A stretch of 64,000 nucleotides of DNA, from positions 62,001 to 126,000 of the forward strand of contig NZ_CABPSF010000006.1 in assembly GCF_902459685.1 (NCBI RefSeq). Direction: 5' to 3'. This document shows, piece by piece, positions 16,127 to 25,500 of this stretch. Origin of the DNA: Pandoraea iniqua (GTDB taxonomy: Bacteria; Pseudomonadota; Gammaproteobacteria; Burkholderiales; Burkholderiaceae). Under the pieces are notes generated by a model. That model worked only from the letters and a program-made list of their open reading frames with translations. It searched no databases and was not told the DNA's origin. Each line of letters opens with the position of its first letter. Position 1 is the stretch's first letter. The translations under genes and the position numbers were made by a program.

Positions 16127-17548
16127 TCAGCCCGCCGAGCGCAACCGGAAAATCTTGCCCGGATTGAGCAGGTTCTGCGGATCGAGCGACAGCTTGATGC
16201 CGCGCATCACGTCGATGGCGTCTTCGCCGTGTTCGGTCACGAGAAAACCCATCTTGTGCAGGCCTACCCCGTGTTCGCCCGTGCACGTGCCGCCCATGCG
16301 GATGGCGCGCTCGACGATACGCTGGTTCAGGTGCTCGGCTTCTTCGATCTCTTCGGGCTTGTCCGGGTCGATCAGAATCGCCACGTGGAAGTTGCCGTCG
16401 CCGACGTGGCCCACGATCGGGCAGGGCAGGCTCGACGCGCGCAGATCGACTTCCGTCTCGCCCACGCATTCGGCCAGACGCGAGATCGGCACGCACACGT
16501 CGGTCGTCACGGCGCGGCAGCCCGGCTTGAGTTGCAGCATCGCGAAGTACGCGCTGTGACGTGCGCCCCACAGGCGGTTGCGGTCTTCCGTGCGGGTGGC
16601 CCACTCGAAGCCCGTGCCGCCATTCTCGTCGGCCAGTGCCTGCACCGTCTCGGCCTGCTCTTTCACGCCGGCTTCGCTGCCGTGGAATTCAAAGAAGAGG
16701 GTCTGCGTTTCGGGCAGTTCCATCTTCGAGTGCTTGTTGATCGCGCGCACGGCGAGGGCGTCGACGAACTCGACGCGCGCCACCGGCACGCCCAACTGAA
16801 TCGTCTGGATCGTGCAGTTGACGGCGTCCGTCATGCTCGGGAACGAGCAGATCGCGGCCGACACGGCTTCGGGTTGCGGATACAGGCGGACGGTGGCTTC
16901 GGTAATGATGCCCAGCGTGCCTTCGCTGCCGACGAACAGGCGCGTGAGGTCGTAGCCAGCCGAGGACTTGCGGGCGCGCGTGCCGGTGTGGATCACACGG
17001 CCGTCGGCCAGCACCACGGTGAGGGCGAGCACGTTCTCGCGCATCGTGCCGTAGCGCACGGCGTTGGTGCCCGAGGCGCGGGTTGCACACATGCCGCCAA
17101 TGCTGGCGTCGGCACCCGGATCGATCGGGAAGAACAGACCCGTATCGCGCAGCGCTTCATTCAGCGCTTTACGCGAGATGCCCGGCTCGACCGTGACCGT
17201 CAGGTCTTCGGCATTGATCGAGACGACTTTGTTCATCTCGGAGAGATCGAGCGACAGGCCGCCTTCGACGGCCAGCAGGTGGCCTTCGAGCGATGAACCG
17301 GCGCCGTAGGGAATCAGGGGGACGTTGTGCTTGGCGCAGAGCTTGACGATCTGCGAGACCTCGTCGGTGCTGTGCGCGAACGCGACGGCGTCGGGCAGCA
17401 TCGGGTCGAAGGGAGACTCGTCACGGCCGTGGTGCTCGCGCAGCGCCTCCTTGGTGCTCACGCGCTCGCCCAGCAGGGCTTGCAACTCGGTGAGCAAGGC
17501 GTCGGGGAACGCACGCTTGGCGGCAAACGGCAGGTGGGGGTGATTCAC
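16127..17548 (-). CDS. FAD-binding D-lactate dehydrogenase/D-2-hydroxyacid dehydrogenase
   Basis: Flavoprotein of 473 residues in the same superfamily as GlcD but of the D-lactate dehydrogenase (cytochrome) type. Motifs: PLIPYGAGSSLEGH and ASIGGMCATRASGTNAVRYG in the FAD domain, then GHVGDGNFH and GGTCTGEHGVGLHKMGFL in the C-terminal domain. It begins at GTG 17548, with AAGGAG nine bases upstream, and leads the operon with glcD, the channel gene and glcE. D-lactate is the most likely substrate; D-2-hydroxyglutarate or similar acids cannot be excluded. Confidence 0.88.
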   Translation of the reverse strand: MNHPHLPFAAKRAFPDALLTELQALLGERVSTKEALREHHGRDESPFDPMLPDAVAFAHSTDEVSQIVKLCAKHNVPLIPYGAGSSLEGHLLAVEGGLSLDLSEMNKVVSINAEDLTVTVEPGISRKALNEALRDTGLFFPIDPGADASIGGMCATRASGTNAVRYGTMRENVLALTVVLADGRVIHTGTRARKSSAGYDLTRLFVGSEGTLGIITEATVRLYPQPEAVSAAICSFPSMTDAVNCTIQTIQLGVPVARVEFVDALAVRAINKHSKMELPETQTLFFEFHGSEAGVKEQAETVQALADENGGTGFEWATRTEDRNRLWGARHSAYFAMLQLKPGCRAVTTDVCVPISRLAECVGETEVDLRASSLPCPIVGHVGDGNFHVAILIDPDKPEEIEEAEHLNQRIVERAIRMGGTCTGEHGVGLHKMGFLVTEHGEDAIDVMRGIKLSLDPQNLLNPGKIFRLRSAG

Positions 17549-17869
17549 GGCTTTCTCCTTCGGGTCTCCGGGCGGCCAGCGCAGGATGGCGCTGGCGTGC
17601 CCCTATTAGGCGGGGTCTCGGGGGCGCTGGTCGGAGACCGCGCGTGCCCTGACACCTCATGAGCGTGGATTTTACGCCGGGACGGCGTTTTTCCCCACCC
17701 TTTGCGTCATATCATACGAACTTGTCGTCGGCATGCGTCGTCACGACTGCCTGAAAAACGGGCAGCGCATGGCAGATGACGTTTTTCTATCACAAGAAGG
17801 TAAGTCGTACCGCCACCGGGGCATGACAACCGGCGGGCATGGCAAGCCGCAAGGAGCAGGGTTCGCAAG
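17549..17869. other. Divergent intergenic region with a short GC hairpin
   Basis: This 321-bp gap separates the leftward FAD-oxidase operon from the rightward adenosyltransferase gene. It holds an 8-bp perfect hairpin GCCAGCGC-AGGATG-GCGCTGGC (17575-17596) just before the FAD-oxidase start. Presumably it also carries promoters for both directions, which I could not place with confidence. I looked for a cobalamin riboswitch and did not find its conserved boxes. Confidence 0.4.
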
Positions 17870-18433
17870 ATGGGGAATCGTTTGAGCAAGATCGTCACGC
17901 GCGCGGGCGATGGCGGCAGAACCGGTCTGGGCGACGGCGCCCACGTCGACAAACACAGCCTGCGCATTGTCGCCATCGGCGAAGTCGACGAAACCAATTC
18001 GCATATCGGTGTGTTGCTGTGTGAAGACCTGCCGGCGGACGTGCGCGACGTGCTGGTCGCGATCCAGCATGACCTGTTCGATCTCGGCGGCGAACTGAGC
18101 ACGCCGCGTCATACGTTGCTGGGTGCCCCGCACGTCGTCAGGCTCGACGGCTGGCTGGCGCATTACAACTCGGCACTGCCATCGTTGAAGGAATTCATCC
18201 TGCCCGGCGGCACGCGCGCGGCGGCGCTCGCGCATGTGGTGCGTACGGTGGCTCGCCGTGCCGAGCGCGCGATGGTTGCGCTGGGTGCCGAAGAGACCGT
18301 GGGTCCGGCGCCGCGTCAGTACATCAACCGTCTGTCGGACCTGATGTTCGTGCTGGCCCGTGTGCTCAACCGCGCTGGCGGTGGTGACGATGTGCTGTGG
18401 CAGCGCGAACGGGACACCGGCAACGCTGCCTGA
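17870..18433 (+). CDS. Cob(I)yrinic acid a,c-diamide/cobalamin adenosyltransferase, PduO type
   Basis: Adenosylates cob(I)alamin to the B12 coenzyme using ATP; 187 residues, all-helical trimeric PduO/MMAB family. Motifs: IVTRAGDGGRTGLGDG (ATP site), VDETNSHIG, FILPGGTRAAALAHVVRTVARRAER and YINRLSDLMFVLARVLNR. AAGGAG lies 13 bases before the ATG, a slightly long spacing. It is convergent with aroG, and the end of the gene runs into a CATCAG-type repeat. Confidence 0.93.
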   Translation: MGNRLSKIVTRAGDGGRTGLGDGAHVDKHSLRIVAIGEVDETNSHIGVLLCEDLPADVRDVLVAIQHDLFDLGGELSTPRHTLLGAPHVVRLDGWLAHYNSALPSLKEFILPGGTRAAALAHVVRTVARRAERAMVALGAEETVGPAPRQYINRLSDLMFVLARVLNRAGGGDDVLWQRERDTGNAA

Positions 18434-18461
18434 ATCAGCATCAGCGTCAGCATCAGCGCAT

Positions 18462-18493
18462 CACCGGACACCCGACGGGCGTCGGGTACGGTG
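18462..18493. terminator. Hairpin between convergent adenosyltransferase and aroG genes
   Basis: An inner stem ACCCGAC-GGGC-GTCGGGT (18470-18487) is extended by CACCG/CGGTG (18462-18466 with 18489-18493). Only a short TTTT follows at some distance, so this is a candidate rather than a certain terminator. Confidence 0.45.
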
Positions 18494-18514
18494 AATGCGC
18501 GTTTTCCTGCCGGA

Positions 18515-19588
18515 TCAGTTACCTGAACCGCGCGCCAGACGGCGGGCACGCACGGCTTCGGCCAGCGTGTCGAGCACGCCCAGACTGTCTTCCCAGTTGA
18601 TGCAGGCGTCGGTAATGCTCTGGCCGTAGGTCAGCGGCTTACCCGGCACGTGGTCCTGACGGCCAGCCACGAGGTGCGATTCGACCATCACACCGATGAT
18701 GCGGTCGTCGCCACCGGCGATCTGGCGGGCGATGTCTTCGCACACCGGGATCTGGTTCTCGTGCTTCTTCTGGCTGTTGGCGTGCGAGGCGTCGATCATC
18801 ACGCGCGCGGCCAGACCCGACTTGGCGATGTCGTCGCAAGCGGCTTGCACGCTGGCAGCGTCATAGTTCGGGGCCTTACCGCCGCGCAGGATCAGGTGGC
18901 AGTCCTCGTTGCCCGCGGTCGACACGATGGCCGAGTGGCCGCCCTTCGTCACCGACAGGAAATGGTGCGGCTGCGAGGCGGCCTTGATCGCGTCGACGGC
19001 GATCTTCACGTTGCCGTCGGTGCCGTTCTTGAAGCCAACCGGGCACGACAGGCCCGAGGCCAGTTCGCGGTGCACCTGCGACTCGGTCGTGCGCGCGCCG
19101 ATGGCACCCCACGACACCAGATCCGCGATGTACTGCGGGCTGATCATGTCGAGGTATTCCGTGCCGGCCGGCAGACCCATTTCGTTGATCTCGGCGAGCA
19201 GTTCGCGGGCGAGGCGCAGGCCGTCGTTGATCTTGAAGCTGTTGTCCATGTGCGGGTCGTTGATCAGACCCTTCCAGCCCACCGTCGTGCGCGGCTTTTC
19301 GAAGTACACGCGCATCACGATTTCGAGCTCGCCCTTCAGGCGCTCGCGCTGTTCGACCAGACGCGCGGCGTATTCCAGCGCGGCTTTCGGGTCGTGGATC
19401 GAGCACGGGCCGATGATCACGACGAGACGGTCTTCCATGCCGTGCAACACGCGGTGGATGGCGCCGCGCGAGCGATGGATGAGGTCCGCGCTCTTTTCCG
19501 AGCAGGGGGATTCGCGAATCAGGTGCGCCGGGGGCGTCAGTTCCTTGAGCTCACGAATACGGACGTCATCGGTGTTGTGGGGAGGCAT
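18515..19588 (-). CDS. aroG: Phospho-2-dehydro-3-deoxyheptonate aldolase (DAHP synthase, class I)
   Basis: First enzyme of the shikimate pathway: condenses phosphoenolpyruvate and erythrose-4-phosphate to DAHP. 357 residues, the AroF/G/H type. Metal-binding Cys is C62 in GPCSIHDP and the PEP/E4P site includes YFEKPRT (95-101) and KNGTDGNVKIAVDA. The ATG at 19588 follows AGGAG. Its leader holds a Phe/Tyr-rich peptide ORF and a terminator that would allow attenuation by aromatic amino-acid supply (see separate entries). Feedback inhibition by Phe is typical of this family but the isozyme type cannot be fixed by eye. Confidence 0.95.
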   Translation of the reverse strand: MPPHNTDDVRIRELKELTPPAHLIRESPCSEKSADLIHRSRGAIHRVLHGMEDRLVVIIGPCSIHDPKAALEYAARLVEQRERLKGELEIVMRVYFEKPRTTVGWKGLINDPHMDNSFKINDGLRLARELLAEINEMGLPAGTEYLDMISPQYIADLVSWGAIGARTTESQVHRELASGLSCPVGFKNGTDGNVKIAVDAIKAASQPHHFLSVTKGGHSAIVSTAGNEDCHLILRGGKAPNYDAASVQAACDDIAKSGLAARVMIDASHANSQKKHENQIPVCEDIARQIAGGDDRIIGVMVESHLVAGRQDHVPGKPLTYGQSITDACINWEDSLGVLDTLAEAVRARRLARGSGN

Positions 19589-19641
19589 GGTTTTTCTCCT
19601 GGGCAGTTCGGACTGCGGTTCGGTTCTCGGGAATTCGGGTC

Positions 19642-19674
19642 AAAAAAAAACCGCCAGACTCGCTGGCGGTTTTT
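19642..19674 (-). terminator. Intrinsic terminator in the aroG leader (attenuator)
   Basis: On the minus strand the RNA reads CCGCCAG-CGAGU-CUGGCGG followed by nine U, flanked by A upstream (stem 19651-19657 with 19663-19669, U-run to 19642). It lies 53 bp before the aroG start and after the leader peptide. Its 5' arm (19661-19669) can pair instead with 19719-19727 of the leader peptide region over nine perfect base pairs, a classical antiterminator arrangement. Confidence 0.88.
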
Positions 19675-19692
19675 CAGGATTCGTTTCGGTGC

Positions 19693-19773
19693 TTACTGCT
19701 GCAACTGTCCCTCTCCATCCGCCAGCGGTGTGAGATACGCAAAAAAGTAAAAGTAAAACTTATTGGCGGTCAT
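19693..19773 (-). CDS. Phe/Tyr-rich leader peptide of the aroG attenuator
   Basis: A 26-codon ORF beginning MTANKFYFYFFAYLTP: Phe at codons 6, 8, 10 and 11 and Tyr at 7, 9 and 13, seven aromatics in eight positions. All four Phe codons are TTT, the unfavoured codon in this GC-rich DNA. It sits between the promoter at 19824-19852 and the terminator at 19642-19674. Four pairing segments are visible: 1 (19764-19769), 2 (19719-19727), 3 (19661-19669) and 4 (19651-19657). Stalling at Phe/Tyr codons would cover segment 1 and favour 2:3, letting RNA polymerase reach aroG. No clear Shine-Dalgarno sequence is seen. Confidence 0.85.
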   Translation of the reverse strand: MTANKFYFYFFAYLTPLADGEGQLQQ

Positions 19774-19823
19774 GAGGGATATCTGACGTTGCATCGCAGG
19801 CGTTTGCCGTGCACAGAATCAAC

Positions 19824-19852
19824 TTTATACGCCGAATCGGATGACGCTGCAA
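19824..19852 (-). promoter_or_regulatory. Promoter of the aroG leader
   Basis: Minus-strand TTGCAG (-35, 19847-19852) and TATAAA (-10, 19824-19829) are separated by exactly 17 nt. Transcription would begin near 19817, about 45 nt before the leader peptide ATG, so the leader RNA includes the peptide and all four pairing segments. Confidence 0.7.
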
Positions 19853-19948
19853 CCGTGACTCTGCGCTAAACGTCTGCAAAACGCGCGGAAATATTGCATT
19901 TTTCATTGTCGAAATGCGTCGTGAAAGCGCGATATTTCGAATATTCGC

Positions 19949-19973
19949 AAAAACGCCCGGTTTGACCCGGGCG
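19949..19973 (-). terminator. Intrinsic terminator downstream of tldD
   Basis: Stem CGCCCGG/CCGGGCG (19954-19960 with 19967-19973) is followed on the minus strand by five U. It lies about 90 bp past the tldD stop and insulates the aroG promoter from the yhdP-nitrilase-tldD operon. Confidence 0.8.
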
Positions 19974-20062
19974 CTTTGCTAAGCTTCACGCATTTTTTGC
20001 AGTGCGCCATCTTTTCCGTGACATCGAGCCAACCGAAGCGATGACGCGCTGTGGTGCTGGTA

Positions 20063-21523
20063 TTACGCCGTGCCGCCGACCGTCATGTTTTCCATGCGCA
20101 GCGTCGGCTGGCCGACACCGACCGGCACGCTCTGGCCTTCCTTGCCGCACACGCCCACGCCCGAATCCAGCGCCATGTCGTTGCCGATCATGGTCACGTC
20201 CTTGAGCGATTCCGGACCGTTGCCGATCAGCGTGGCGCCCTTGACCGGATACGTGATCTTGCCGTCTTCGATCATGTACGCCTCGGACATCGAGAACACG
20301 AACTTGCCGTTGGTGATGTCGACCTGACCGCCGCCGAAGTTCACCGCGTACAGACCATGCTTGACCGAGGCGATGATTTCCGCCGGGTCTTTGTCGCCGC
20401 CGAGCATGTACGTGTTCGTCATGCGCGGCATCGGCAGGGCGGCGTACGATTCGCGGCGGCCGTTACCGGTCACCGGCATCTTCATCAGACGGGCGTTCAG
20501 GCTGTCTTGCATATAGCCCTTGAGAATGCCGTCTTCGATGAGCGTCGTGCACTGCGTGGGGTTGCCTTCGTCGTCGATGTTGAGCGAGCCGCGGCGGTTC
20601 GACAGCGTGCCGTCGTCCACCACCGTCACGCCCTTGGCCGCAACGCGCTCGCCGAGGCGTCCCGAGAAGGCCGACGAGCCCTTGCGGTTGAAGTCGCCTT
20701 CCAGCCCGTGGCCGATGGCTTCGTGCAGCAGCACGCCGGGCCAGCCCGGTCCAAGCACCACGGTCATCGCACCGGCCGGGGCCGGACGGGCGTCGAGCTT
20801 GACGATGGCGCCGTCGACCGCTTCCTTGACGTACTTTTCGAGCAGATCGTCGGTGAAGTAGCCGTAGTCGAGACGGGCACCGCCACCGCTGTTGCCGATT
20901 TCACGTTTGCCGTTCGATTCGACGATCACCGTCACCGACACGCGCACCAGCGGGCGCACGTCGGCGGCGATCACGCCGTCGCTGCGGGCCACCAGCACCA
21001 CATCGTATTCACCGGCCAGACCGGCCATGACCTGCGAGACGCGCGGGTCCTTGGCGCGGGCGAGCTTTTCGATGCGCTCAAGCAGGGCGATCTTGCCGTT
21101 CGCGTCGAGCGATGCGAGCGGGTCGGACGGCAGATACAGCGCGCGGCCCGTGACGTTCGAGAGCTTGCTGCCCACCTTCACGCGGCCACGGCCTGCGGTG
21201 GCGATGCTGCGCGTGGCGGCGGCGGCTTCCTTCAGCGCGATCTCGGAGATGTCGTCCGAGTAGGCGAATGCCGTGCGGTCGCCCACGATGGCGCGCACAC
21301 CGACGCCCTGATCGATCGAGAACGAGCCGGATTTGACGATGCCTTCCTCGAGGCTCCATGCCTCGCTGCGCGTGTACTGGAAATACAGGTCGGCGTAGTC
21401 CACACGGTGCGTGAAGATGTCGCCGAGCGCGCGTTGCAGGTGGGTTTCGTCGAGGCCGTACGGGGTGAGCAGCAGCTCACGGGCGGTGGCCAGATTCTGA
21501 ATGCCGGGTTCGATGATTTTCAT
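20063..21523 (-). CDS. tldD: Metalloprotease TldD
   Basis: Zinc metalloprotease subunit that acts with PmbA/TldE on small peptides and modified peptides; 486 residues, cytoplasmic. The zinc motif is HEAIGH at residues 267-272, followed by [18 protein letters not shown]-terminal glutamate/Tyr-rich oligomerisation region and C-terminal [17 protein letters not shown] are typical. It is the last gene of the leftward yhdP-nitrilase-tldD operon, 53 bp after the nitrilase. PmbA is not in the window. Confidence 0.95.
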   Translation of the reverse strand: MKIIEPGIQNLATARELLLTPYGLDETHLQRALGDIFTHRVDYADLYFQYTRSEAWSLEEGIVKSGSFSIDQGVGVRAIVGDRTAFAYSDDISEIALKEAAAATRSIATAGRGRVKVGSKLSNVTGRALYLPSDPLASLDANGKIALLERIEKLARAKDPRVSQVMAGLAGEYDVVLVARSDGVIAADVRPLVRVSVTVIVESNGKREIGNSGGGARLDYGYFTDDLLEKYVKEAVDGAIVKLDARPAPAGAMTVVLGPGWPGVLLHEAIGHGLEGDFNRKGSSAFSGRLGERVAAKGVTVVDDGTLSNRRGSLNIDDEGNPTQCTTLIEDGILKGYMQDSLNARLMKMPVTGNGRRESYAALPMPRMTNTYMLGGDKDPAEIIASVKHGLYAVNFGGGQVDITNGKFVFSMSEAYMIEDGKITYPVKGATLIGNGPESLKDVTMIGNDMALDSGVGVCGKEGQSVPVGVGQPTLRMENMTVGGTA

Positions 21524-21576
21524 GCGGTGTCAGGCCAAGGAAATATGTTCGGAATATGGGGACGGAAGACGCTATG

Positions 21577-22491
21577 TCAACCTTGCGCACGGGCAGGTGT
21601 GGCAGGTGTGGCAGGCGCGGCGGCGTGGACGTCGTCGGCGGCGCCCAGCACACGGTGTCGCAAGGCCGGCAGGCTCTGACGCACGGCCGCGAGTCGCGCC
21701 GGATCGATGTCGCCGACCACTACGCCGGCGCCGTCGTCTTCACGCTGGGCGACGATATCGCCCCACGGATCGATCAGCATCGAATGCCCCCAGGTGCGCC
21801 GCCCGTTCTCGTGGACGCCGCCCTGCGCGGACGCCAGCACGTAGCATTGGTTTTCGATGGCGCGCGCGCGGAGCAGCAATTCCCAGTGCGCGCGCCCCGT
21901 GGTGTAGGTGAAAGCGGCGGGTACGACCATGAGCGTACAGTCGCCCATGGCCCGGTACAACTCGGGAAAACGCAGGTCGTAGCAGACCGACAGGCCGACG
22001 CGGCCAAACGGCGCTTCAAACGTGCGTACGGTTTCGCCGGGGCGAATGGTACGCGCTTCGTCATAGGCTTCTTCGCCTTTGACGAAATTGAACAGGTGGA
22101 TCTTGTCGTAGCGGGCGGCGGGCGCGCCATCCGGGCCGTAGACGAGCGTCGTGTTGAGCACGCGGTCGGCTTCCGGGGCGGCCAGCGGCATCGTGCCGCC
22201 GATCAGCCAGACGCCGTTGCGACGTGCCGTTTCCGCCAGAAAGTCCTGAATCGGACCGTGACCGGGTTGTTCGCGCAGGGAGAGTTTGTCGGTGTCGCGC
22301 TGGCCCATGTAGCAAAAGTACTCGGGCAGCAGCACCAGTTGCGCGCCGGCGTCGGCCGCCTCGGCGACCCACCGTCCGGCGTCCGCGAGATTGCGCGCAA
22401 CGTCGGGGGCGCTGACCATCTGTACTGCGGCCACGCGTGCCGGCGCGTTGGGCGGCGTGGCGCGGGTGGCTGAACTATCGGGGCTCGTCAT
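21577..22491 (-). CDS. Carbon-nitrogen hydrolase (Nit1-type, probable deaminated glutathione amidase)
   Basis: Nitrilase-superfamily amidase of 304 residues. The Glu-Lys-Cys catalytic triad is E57 (LLPEYFCYMG), K130 (RYDKIHLF) and C170 (SVCYDLRFPELYR). This motif set and the position between yhdP and tldD match the bacterial Nit1 group, which hydrolyses deaminated glutathione as metabolite repair; another omega-amidase substrate is possible. A low-complexity Ala/Pro/Thr tail closes the protein. Confidence 0.88.
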   Translation of the reverse strand: MTSPDSSATRATPPNAPARVAAVQMVSAPDVARNLADAGRWVAEAADAGAQLVLLPEYFCYMGQRDTDKLSLREQPGHGPIQDFLAETARRNGVWLIGGTMPLAAPEADRVLNTTLVYGPDGAPAARYDKIHLFNFVKGEEAYDEARTIRPGETVRTFEAPFGRVGLSVCYDLRFPELYRAMGDCTLMVVPAAFTYTTGRAHWELLLRARAIENQCYVLASAQGGVHENGRRTWGHSMLIDPWGDIVAQREDDGAGVVVGDIDPARLAAVRQSLPALRHRVLGAADDVHAAAPATPATPARAQG

Positions 22492-22523
22492 GAAGTCGCT
22501 GAAAAGACGCTCTCAAAGCCGGC

Positions 22524-25500
22524 TCAGTTGCCGCGCAGCCCATTGGGCGTGGCGGTGTTCTGGGCTTCGGGCCGGGATTCCGGGGATGGATCGATCTTAC
22601 TCTGATTGCCGCTCGCCTGTCCGATGACGGGGTTGTCCCACGAGCCCGTCACGTGATACGTCGTCGAGAGCGTACGCGAGAGCTGCTCGCCGAGCGCCAA
22701 CTGCGCGAAGAAGGAGCCGATACCCAGTGCCGGGTTGATGATCGCCCAAGCCAGCGAGGCCGACGCCGCATTGATCTTCGGCAGCACCAGCACGTTCAGG
22801 TCCTGCGTCTCGCGCGCCAGATCCGTGTGGCCGTCAATGCGAATCGTGGCCGCGTTCGCGTGAATCGTCAGATCGTCGGTACTCGCCACGCCGCCTTGCA
22901 TCGTCGCGTTGCCGTCGATGTTGTCGAACGGCAGGCCGCTGCCCACCACGCTGTTGAAGTCGAACGTGAGGATCTTGGCGAGTGTCTGCACCGAGAGAAT
23001 CCCGAGCAACTTCGCGAGACCCGGGTCTGCCTTCAGAATCTGTCCGCGCTTGAGTTCGACCTTCACCTTTCCGCCGAGCGTCGGGTAGTCGATGGCATCG
23101 GGGCCGCCGCGCCAGCCGAAACGGCCCGACACCGTGCCCGAGCCATCCTTGAGCGTCTTGGGCAGGCCCAGCCGGTCGAGCAGCGCGCCGGCATTCTTGA
23201 CCTCGAGATTGAAGTCGAGCACCGTGCGGCGCGGGATGTCGTCGTCCGAGCCGGCCGCGATCGCGGCGGCGGCGCGCCGGCGCGACGTGCGCCAGTTGCC
23301 CGTCACGTCGAGCGTGGCGGCGCTGTTGCTCAACTCCAGCTTGGTGAGTTGCCAGACCGGCACGCCGTCTTCCAGATCGTTGTGCGCGTTGAGTTGCAAG
23401 CGGCCCAGCGGCTTATCGCGCAGCACGAAATCGTTGGCCACCACGTCGATCGCAGGGAATTCGTCGCTGGGCTCGTCGAGCACTTGCGTGAGCACGTCGT
23501 CGCCGTGTTCTTCCTTGGGAATTACCAGTTTGGCGAGCCGCGCGCGGATCGCGCCCGACGGGTTCTTGGCGTCCGGCGCACGCCATTCGGCAAAGCCCGA
23601 GACCAGATCGGAGGCCAGACTTACCTGCCAGTCGCGGTCATTGCGTTGCGCGCCCAGCACCAGTTCCGGCCACAGACGCGACATCAGCCGCACCTGCTTG
23701 GCGTGCAATGCCAGTCGCGTCGGCAGGTAGGGCGTGAGTGCACCGAATTCCTCGCGGGCGGCGGCGGCCGTCTCGGCGGGCGAGGGCGGTGTGCCTTGCG
23801 TGCCGGGCGTGGCCGCATCGGTGGAGAGCGACGCGATCACGCTGCGCCACGCGTCCACGTCGAGCGTGTCGAACTGCGCCGTGGCCTGCACGCCTTCACG
23901 TGGTGCGGGCACCGGCTGATTGATGCCGATACCGCCGCGCAGCACCTCCACGCGATTGCCGTTGCGTTGCTGCACGTAATTGCCTTGCACGCTGCCGATG
24001 GCGAAGTCGAGCGTATCGATGCGGCGTCCGCCCGCGTTCGGCTGCGGACGCAACGAGAAGCGTGCGGGCAGTGATGTTTCGGCGCTCTTGCCCAGCGGCG
24101 CGGGCAGATTCACCGCGAGGCCGGCGAGCGAGGATTGCACGGCGACATCCGTCATGCCCTGCCGCACGGTGACCACCGCCGTGTAGGGCGTGGCACCGGT
24201 CATGCGCTTTGCCAACTGGGCGAGCGAAGCGTTTTCGCGGTTCTCGCGCAGGCCTTGCGCGCTCATCGTGCCGGCGACATTCAGCGCGATGGTGCCGTCG
24301 TCGCGGCTGCCGCCCGACGCGCGCACATCGCCCCCGAGGAACGTGCCGCGCAGGTTGTCCAGCGAAATGCCGCGTTCCGTGAAGGCCAGTTCGCCATCCA
24401 CGGCGCCGAACGTCGGCAGTCCGTTCAGCAACGCGATGTCGTTGCGCAGGAAGCGCGCGCGCCCGGTCACCTTCGAGCGGTCCGTGTGTTCGAGCGGCAT
24501 CGAGAGTTGCAGGGCGAGCTGTGTCGTACCGTTCGCGCGTGTTTCGTCGGTGAAATCGCCGATCCAGTGTCCGACCGGGCTTGAATTGATGTATTTCACG
24601 AAATCCGCTGCCGGGCCGCGCGCATCGCCCTTGAGGACGAGCGTCGAATCTTCTTGGCCGATCTTGTCGATGTCGCCGATCACCTGCGTGAGCGTGACGC
24701 CGTAGATCGAGCCGGTGTCGATGGCGATATGCAGCTTGTCGGCGTCGAAACGCAAATTGCCGCGCACCTTCTCGAACGCGGGCCAGACTTCCGTATGCCC
24801 CGGGCGCAGCGGCGACGGATTGAACGTCACGTCCACCAGCGGAATGTCGATGCGGAACTTGCCGTGCCCCTTATCGAACGGGAAGAATTCCAGATCGCCC
24901 TGCACGGCGAACGGCGCGTTTTGCACCGTGCCCGCAATGAGTGCGCGTTGCAGGTAGTCGCGCACGGCGGCGCCGATATCGGTGGGCAGGTAGCGCGGCA
25001 CCGCGTTGGCATTCGCGCGCGTGATCGTGCCCTTCAGATCGACGATGCCGTTGTCCCGGCCACCGTTCTGCCACGTGCCGCTCACGTCGCCCGCGAGTTC
25101 CGCGTTTTGCAGATGCAGCGCGTCCACGCGTACGTGAATCTCGGCCGGGGCATCGCGCTTCGTGACCGGATGCGAGACGCGCCAGCTGGTGCGCGCCGTG
25201 AGCGTGTCGAGGGCGATACGGGGCTGATCGAAACGGCCCGGGAAATCGAGCACCGAGCCCTTCGAATTCAGCATGAGGCTGCCGCGCGACTGATCGGCGT
25301 CGATGTGGCCGCTCAAGTGCGAGAAACCGGGGCGTCCGGCATTCGGGCCACCGGCGCGGGCCGGCGGGTTCGGATTGGGCAGGCTATCGATGCCCGCGTC
25401 TTCGAAGTCGGCGACCACCCGGTAGCGATCGCGCTCCGGCGGCAGTTGCCGGATACCGGGCAGATCGCGCCAGTTCGTGCTGCCGTGGGGCTTGGGCGCC

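Noticed and set aside
17549-17869. Cobalamin riboswitch before the adenosyltransferase gene
   Set aside because: The conserved B12-box segments are not present; only an unrelated short hairpin is.
20051-21679. Open frame of 542 codons antisense to tldD
   Set aside because: No ribosome site and composition typical of reverse frames in GC-rich genes.
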